Shown piece by piece: positions 60,579 to 64,000 of a DNA stretch of 64,000 bases. The notes beneath the pieces were generated by a model that did not search any database, was not told where the DNA came from, and was given only the letters and a program-made list of their open reading frames with translations. The stretch spans positions 248,001-312,000 of the forward strand of contig JACKMB010000001.1 in the NCBI GenBank assembly GCA_024235615.1. The letters run 5' to 3'. The stretch's first letter is position 1. Every line of letters starts with the position of its first letter. A program made the translations under genes and the position numbers. This DNA is from Thauera sp. (lineage in GTDB: Bacteria; Pseudomonadota; Gammaproteobacteria; Burkholderiales; Rhodocyclaceae).

Positions 60579-60666
60579 GAGCGCCGGCCGGCGCGAATGC
60601 CGCGCTCGGGGAATCGATGCACCGGCAATCGAACGACCGCCGCCTTCGCGCCTGCCGGCGCTCCTA
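60575..60666. repeat. REP inverted pair after dtd
   Basis: A forward element (GTAGGAGC with GCGCC/GGCGC arms, loop GGCC) begins at 60575 inside the dtd stop codon. A reverse element ends with CTCCTAC near 60666. Together they make a BIME-like unit between dtd and the transferase gene. Confidence 0.82.
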
Positions 60667-60751
60667 CATGACGCACCCGAGCGCGGGGTGACTGATCCAC
60701 GGCGCGGCGGGGCATAATCGTCCCTCCCAACCCCTAGCCCCAGGAGACAAC

Positions 60752-61357
60752 ATGAAGCTCTACCTCAAACCCGGCGCCTGCTCGCTCTCGCCCCACATCG
60801 CGCTGGAGGAATCCGGCCTGCCCTACGAGACCGAGGCGGTCGACCTCAAGACCAAGGTGACCGCCAGTGGCGCAGACTTCTGGAAGAGCAACCCCAAGGG
60901 CTACGTGCCGGCGCTGCTGCTCGACAGCGGCGAGTTGCTCACCGAAGGCGCGGCGATCGTGCAGTACATCGCCGACCAAGCGCCGGCGAAGAAGCTCGCC
61001 CCCGCCAACGGCAGCATCGAGCGCTATCGCCTGCAGTCCTGGCTCAACTTCATCGGATCGGAACTGCACAAGTCCTGCAGCCCCTTCTTCAACCCGGCCT
61101 CGGGCAAGGAGTGGAAGGAGATCGCGGGCGCCAACCTCGAGCGTCGCCTCGGTTATGTGAACGAGGCACTCGAAGGCAAGCCCTACCTGATGGGCGAGGA
61201 CTTCAGCGTCGCCGACGGCTACCTCTTCACCGTGCTGAGCTGGATGAAGTTCGTCGGCATCGACCTGGCGAAGTGGCCCAACCTGACGGCCTTCCAGACC
61301 CGCGTGGCCGCGCGCCCGGCGGTGCAGGCGGTGTTGAAGGCTGAGGGGTTGGCGTGA
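60752..61357 (+). CDS. Glutathione S-transferase (bacterial beta-type, GstA-like)
   Basis: A 201-residue cytosolic enzyme that conjugates glutathione to electrophiles. The thioredoxin-like N-terminal domain starts MKLYLKPGACSLSPHIALEE with the Cys10 characteristic of beta-class enzymes and contains NPKGYVPALLL and the LTEGAAIVQYIAD glutathione-binding loop. The helical C-terminal domain has FSVADGYLFTVLSW. CAGGAG precedes ATG 60752. Confidence 0.92.
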   Translation: MKLYLKPGACSLSPHIALEESGLPYETEAVDLKTKVTASGADFWKSNPKGYVPALLLDSGELLTEGAAIVQYIADQAPAKKLAPANGSIERYRLQSWLNFIGSELHKSCSPFFNPASGKEWKEIAGANLERRLGYVNEALEGKPYLMGEDFSVADGYLFTVLSWMKFVGIDLAKWPNLTAFQTRVAARPAVQAVLKAEGLA

Positions 61358-61401
61358 GGGAAGTCCGGCGTTAGGCGTCAGCCGTCGCCGGCGGCTCGGC
61401 C

Positions 61402-61475
61402 ATTCGCGGCGGCCGCCGCTCCTACAGGAAACCGTCGTGCTCCGCGGCCTTGCAGGAGCGGCGGCAGCCGCGAGC
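61402..61475. repeat. REP inverted pair after the glutathione transferase gene
   Basis: A reverse element (GCGGC/GCCGC arms, ending CTCCTACA) lies at 61402-61425. A forward, slightly altered element with a GCAGGAG head lies at 61451-61474. It is another BIME-like pair in a short intergenic gap. Confidence 0.72.
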
Positions 61476-61533
61476 CTTTCACGCACGGCTCCATGACCGC
61501 AACGACTGCAGCCGACTCGCACGCCATCTCTCC

Positions 61534-61908
61534 ATGACCGATCCATCCTCTCGCCTCCCCCTCCTCGCCGGCGCGCTGCTCGCCGCGCTCGGCGTCGCGC
61601 TCGGGGCCTTCGGCGCGCATGCGCTGCGCGGCGCGCTCGACGCCACCGCCCAGGGCTGGTGGCAGACCGCCGTGCAGTACCAGATGTGGCACGCCCTCGG
61701 CCTGCTCGCGATCGGCGCTGCGCGCGTGCCGGGAAGCCGCCTTGCGGCCCTGCTCCTCGCCGCCGGCACCCTGGTCTTCTGTGCCACGCTCTACCTGATG
61801 GCGCTCGGCGCGCCCCGCTGGCTGGGCGCCATCACCCCGATCGGCGGCAGCCTGATGATCGCCGGCTGGCTGGTGCTGGCCTGGCGGGTGGCGCGCCTGC
61901 GCGCTTGA
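61534..61908 (+). CDS. DUF423 small membrane protein
   Basis: A 124-residue protein with four hydrophobic helices and the DUF423 signature GAFGAHALRGALDA, followed by WWQTAVQYQMWHALGLL. These proteins are widespread inner-membrane proteins (YgdD type) of unknown role. No clear ribosome-binding site precedes ATG 61534. It is convergent with the fatty-acid-hydroxylase-like gene. Confidence 0.86.
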   Translation: MTDPSSRLPLLAGALLAALGVALGAFGAHALRGALDATAQGWWQTAVQYQMWHALGLLAIGAARVPGSRLAALLLAAGTLVFCATLYLMALGAPRWLGAITPIGGSLMIAGWLVLAWRVARLRA

Positions 61909-61921
61909 GGCCGCAGCGCGT

Positions 61922-62473
61922 TCAGGCGCGCGGCGGCAGCGTGCCGAAGATGCGGTCCCAGAAATCCGTCAGCGTGCCGTAGCCTCGGCGCTCGTCGCGG
62001 AAATGATGGAAGCCGTGCAGACGCCGCTTCGCCTCCAGCCAGTCGCCAAGCGGTTGGGTGTCGTGCAGGCGGTGGTGCACCGACTCCTGCAGGAGGTTGC
62101 CGAGCAACATGCCCGCCGACAAGGGCGCGGCGAACGCACTCCCGCCCGAGATCAGCGCAGGCAGGCCGATCACCGTCGCCGCAAGCAGCAGGCTGAACAG
62201 CACCGGCACGCGGATCGGCAGCGCCGCATTGTGATGATGGACACGATGCCAAGACCGGAACGGCTCCACCCCGTGCAGCATCCAGCGGTGGAGGACGTAC
62301 TCGGTCAGCGTCCACGCCGCCACGCCGGCAAGGCCGACTGAAAAAGAGGCGAGGCCCTGATCCCCAAGCACCTCCACCGGCCAGTTCATCGCCAGCACCA
62401 CCAGGCCGGCGCAAGGCACCGCCAGCGAGGCCGGATAGGCGAGCGCGACGCGCAGCATCCAGGGCTCAGCCAT
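61922..62473 (-). CDS. Fatty acid hydroxylase/sterol desaturase-family protein
   Basis: A 183-residue membrane protein with helices flanking histidine clusters: EYVLHRWMLHG, WHRVHHHNA, QESVHHRLHD and HGFHHFRDER. These are the diiron ligands of the FA_hydroxylase family, so it probably hydroxylates or desaturates a lipid chain. It starts within the last codons of the small upstream gene (8-bp overlap). Confidence 0.87.
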   Translation of the reverse strand: MAEPWMLRVALAYPASLAVPCAGLVVLAMNWPVEVLGDQGLASFSVGLAGVAAWTLTEYVLHRWMLHGVEPFRSWHRVHHHNAALPIRVPVLFSLLLAATVIGLPALISGGSAFAAPLSAGMLLGNLLQESVHHRLHDTQPLGDWLEAKRRLHGFHHFRDERRGYGTLTDFWDRIFGTLPPRA

Positions 62474-62651
62474 CGTCGGCGCGCTCCACGATCTCCCAGG
62501 CGTACATCAGGCTCGCATCGGAGAAGCCGAACCCGGTCTCCTCGTCCAGCCACCAGCCGAATCCGCGCACATCCACGCCCTCGAAGCGCCACCTCCGCAG
62601 CTCGCCGCTGCACAGGCGGATGACATAGCTGCAGCCGCTGACGGGTTCCAT
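62466..62651 (-). CDS. Small hypothetical protein
   Basis: A 61-residue protein (MEPVSGCSYVIRLCSGELRRWRFEG ... DASLMYAWEIVERADDG) with AGAGGA about 10 nt before ATG 62651. It overlaps the hydroxylase gene by 8 bp, which supports co-translation. No family is recognised. An in-frame extension upstream runs into REP sequence and is not used. Confidence 0.6.
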   Translation of the reverse strand: MEPVSGCSYVIRLCSGELRRWRFEGVDVRGFGWWLDEETGFGFSDASLMYAWEIVERADDG

Positions 62652-62749
62652 GTCGTTCAAATCCTCTAGATCGTTGGCCCGGCGCCGATCGGACGCTCTG
62701 ATCGAATCATAGCCGCGGCGCTGCGTCATGGCGGCGCCAATTCCAAACA

Positions 62750-63230
62750 CCGCATTCGCGGCTGCCGCCGCTCCTACAGCCCCCCCGAACCGCATCGGTT
62801 TTATGTAGGAGCGCCGGCAGGCGCGAATGCGTCGGTACAGACCCCTACACCCACCGAGCCCACGCCGCCAGATTCGCGGCTGCCGCCGCTCCTACAGCCC
62901 CCCCGAACCGCGTCGGTTTTATGTAGGAGCGCCGGCAGGCGCGAATGCGGCGGTACAGACCCGCACCGCCACCGAGCCCCCGCAGCCAGATTCGCGGCTG
63001 CCGCCGCTCCTACAGCCCCCCCGAACCGCGTCGGTTTTATGTAGGAGATTCGCGCCTGCCGGCGCTCCTACAGCCCACCCGAACCGCATCGGTTTTATGT
63101 AGGAGCGCCGGCAGGCGCGAATGCGGCGGTACAGACCCCGACACCCACCGAGCCCACGCCGCCAGATTCGCGGCTGCCGGCGCTCCTACAGCCCACCCGA
63201 AGCACGTCGGTTTCATGCAGGCGCTGCCGG
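62750..63230. repeat. Tandem REP array 3 (about 118-bp units)
   Basis: Forward GTAGGAGC elements begin at 62805, 62923 and 63099, with a truncated head at 63041, separated by reverse GTAGGAG + GCGGC/GCCGC elements and constant linkers containing CCGAACCGCRTCGGTTT. The unit at 63041 is recombinant: its GTAGGAG head runs straight into a reverse element. The array lies between divergent genes and ends about 20 bp before the sufB-regulator promoter. Confidence 0.88.
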
Positions 63231-63252
63231 AAAGTCGCAGATGCTCCGCGGC

Positions 63253-63281
63253 TTGACTATACAGTACCGTTTTGGTACTTT
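63253..63281 (+). promoter_or_regulatory. Promoter and palindromic operator of the SUF regulator
   Basis: A -35 element TTGACT (63253-63258) and a -10 element TACTTT (63276-63281) are 17 bp apart. A perfect palindrome AGTACC-GTTTT-GGTACT (63263-63279) overlaps the spacer and -10. This is a classic repressor layout, suited to autoregulation by the Rrf2 protein encoded next. Confidence 0.8.
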
Positions 63282-63314
63282 TAATCCCGAACCCACCCCC
63301 GCGAGCACATTGCC

Positions 63315-63827
63315 ATGCTGCGCATCAGCAAACTCACCGACTACGGCACCCTGATCCTGACCCACATGGCCGGGCATCCCGATCGCGTGCACAGCGCGAC
63401 CGGCCTTGCCGAGGCGCTCGGCCTGGGCCTGCCCACGGTCAGCAAGGTGCTCAAGACCCTCGGCCGCCACGAGCTGGTGACCAGCCAGCGCGGTGCGCAT
63501 GGCGGCTACACGCTCGCCCGCCCGCCGAACCGCATCACCGTGGCGGACGTAATCGACGCCCTCGAGGAGCAGGCCTTCGGGCTCACCGAGTGCAGCTCGA
63601 ACAGCGGCGTGTGTGCGATCGAATCCGACTGCCGCATCCGCGAGAACTGGATGCGGATCAACACCGTGGTGCGCCAGGCACTGCAGGCGGTCAACATCGC
63701 CGACATGGTCCACCCCGGCCCCGGCGCCGCCTTTCCGCCCCCGCACACCACCGAACACCGCATCCACGGCCCCGCGCGCAGCGCCGCCTGCCTCCCGACC
63801 GCGCGTGCAGAAGAACAGGAGATCTGA
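63315..63827 (+). CDS. Rrf2-family SUF regulator with Fe-S cluster ligands
   Basis: A 170-residue IscR-like repressor of the SUF group. The N-terminal winged helix (MLRISKLTDYGTLILTHMA, PTVSKVLKTLGRHELVTSQRGAHGGY) binds DNA. Three cysteines in LTECSSNSGVCAIESDCR match the [2Fe-2S] ligand spacing of IscR. It probably senses cluster supply and represses the downstream suf genes. The C-terminal 35 residues are a Pro/His-rich extension. sufB begins 2 bp after the stop. Confidence 0.92.
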   Translation: MLRISKLTDYGTLILTHMAGHPDRVHSATGLAEALGLGLPTVSKVLKTLGRHELVTSQRGAHGGYTLARPPNRITVADVIDALEEQAFGLTECSSNSGVCAIESDCRIRENWMRINTVVRQALQAVNIADMVHPGPGAAFPPPHTTEHRIHGPARSAACLPTARAEEQEI

Positions 63828-63829
63828 AG

Positions 63830-64000
63830 ATGAACGCCCCCACCCCGGCAGCCGCCACCTCCCCCGCCCGCCGCGGCGACGCCATCGGCGCCTTCCTCGA
63901 GCAGGACTACGCCGCCGGCTTCGAGACCACGCTCGACACCGACACCGTGCCCAAGGGCCTGTCGGAAGACATCATCCGCCTCATCTCCGCGCGCAAGGGC
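63830..64000 (+). CDS. sufB: Fe-S cluster assembly protein SufB (5' part)
   Basis: The first 57 codons of a gene cut by the window end. FLEQDYAAGFETTLDTDTVPKGLSEDIIRLISARKG matches the SufB N-terminus. It should form the SufBCD scaffold complex with genes beyond the window and is cotranscribed with the Rrf2 regulator. Confidence 0.85.
   Translation, partial: MNAPTPAAATSPARRGDAIGAFLEQDYAAGFETTLDTDTVPKGLSEDIIRLISARKG

Noticed and set aside
6187-63230. CRISPR arrays
   Set aside because: The periodic arrays have 112-242-bp units with conserved linkers and paired palindromes. There are no short unique spacers, and no cas genes were seen.

Overview
The window is about 70% GC, densely coded on both strands, and its gene content (betaproteobacterial lysS, MnmC, GltX, DnaE2, a phasin, a SUF-type Rrf2 regulator, many PepSY/cytochrome genes and QseB/PmrA-like two-component systems) points to the Rhodocyclales, most like Thauera or Azoarcus. 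This is inferred from gene families and composition, not from a search. No rRNA, tRNA, CRISPR or intact insertion sequence was seen.

Layout. 263-6170: lysS, mnmC, a translationally coupled PAS histidine kinase and NarL-type regulator, and a phasin. 6187-7105: a tandem array of GTAG-headed REP palindromes between the convergent phasin and gltX genes. 8652-10245: a lower-GC island with two toxin-antitoxin modules, a GNAT/DUF1778 pair and a HigB/HigA-like pair, each with a strong inverted repeat in front. 10580-13337: a TrpXYZ-like ABC importer. 13510-16907: a stand-alone SOS polymerase dnaE2 with a perfect LexA box. 17024-19069: a small protein, an AcpH-like protein and an MFS permease, followed by a second REP array. 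19948-23075: a PepSY protein, a Met/Gly/Pro-rich periplasmic protein and a QseBC-like two-component system. 23137-27484: a tightly coupled five-gene operon (thermostable-hemolysin family protein, AMP-forming ligase, heme-oxygenase-fold metalloenzyme, SDR, TPR protein) that looks like a small-molecule or lipid biosynthetic unit. 27590-29037: small secreted proteins and a cytochrome b561. 29074-35028: an envelope block with a PAP2 phosphatase, an EptA-like phosphoethanolamine transferase, a two-component system, a CDF metal transporter and a secreted protein. 35254-39042: an electron-transfer cluster in which two ferric-reductase-like flavocytochromes flank an SHP-type cytochrome c and a diheme cytochrome c. 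39039-41174: a zinc-finger anti-sigma/ECF sigma pair with a metal-sensor-like protein. 41344-45068: a TetR-controlled DevBCA/MacAB-type exporter. 45151-47523: a PepSY/PhoPQ-like operon. 47604-50525: rlmI and a SEC-C/pRiA4b-fold protein. 50575-55432: a type III restriction-modification operon with a DUF6883 tail gene and a low-GC target-recognition segment. 55608-61908: a PdxR-like regulator and its PNPOx neighbour, metY, dtd, a glutathione transferase and a DUF423 protein. 61922-63230: a fatty-acid-hydroxylase-like protein, a small protein and a third REP array. 63253-64000: an Rrf2 SUF regulator and the start of sufB.

The main unifying signal is regulatory. Seven promoters of envelope or secreted-protein genes carry two CTGAAC/CTTAAG-like hexamers (or their complements) spaced exactly 11 bp apart, the architecture bound by PmrA/QseB-type regulators. 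They precede three PepSY genes, two other small secreted proteins, the SHP cytochrome cluster and the five-gene hemolysin-family operon. A different four-fold 11-bp-phased GTGAGG array lies in front of the eptA-like gene. The window therefore appears to hold much of an envelope-stress or metal/redox regulon together with its likely regulators.
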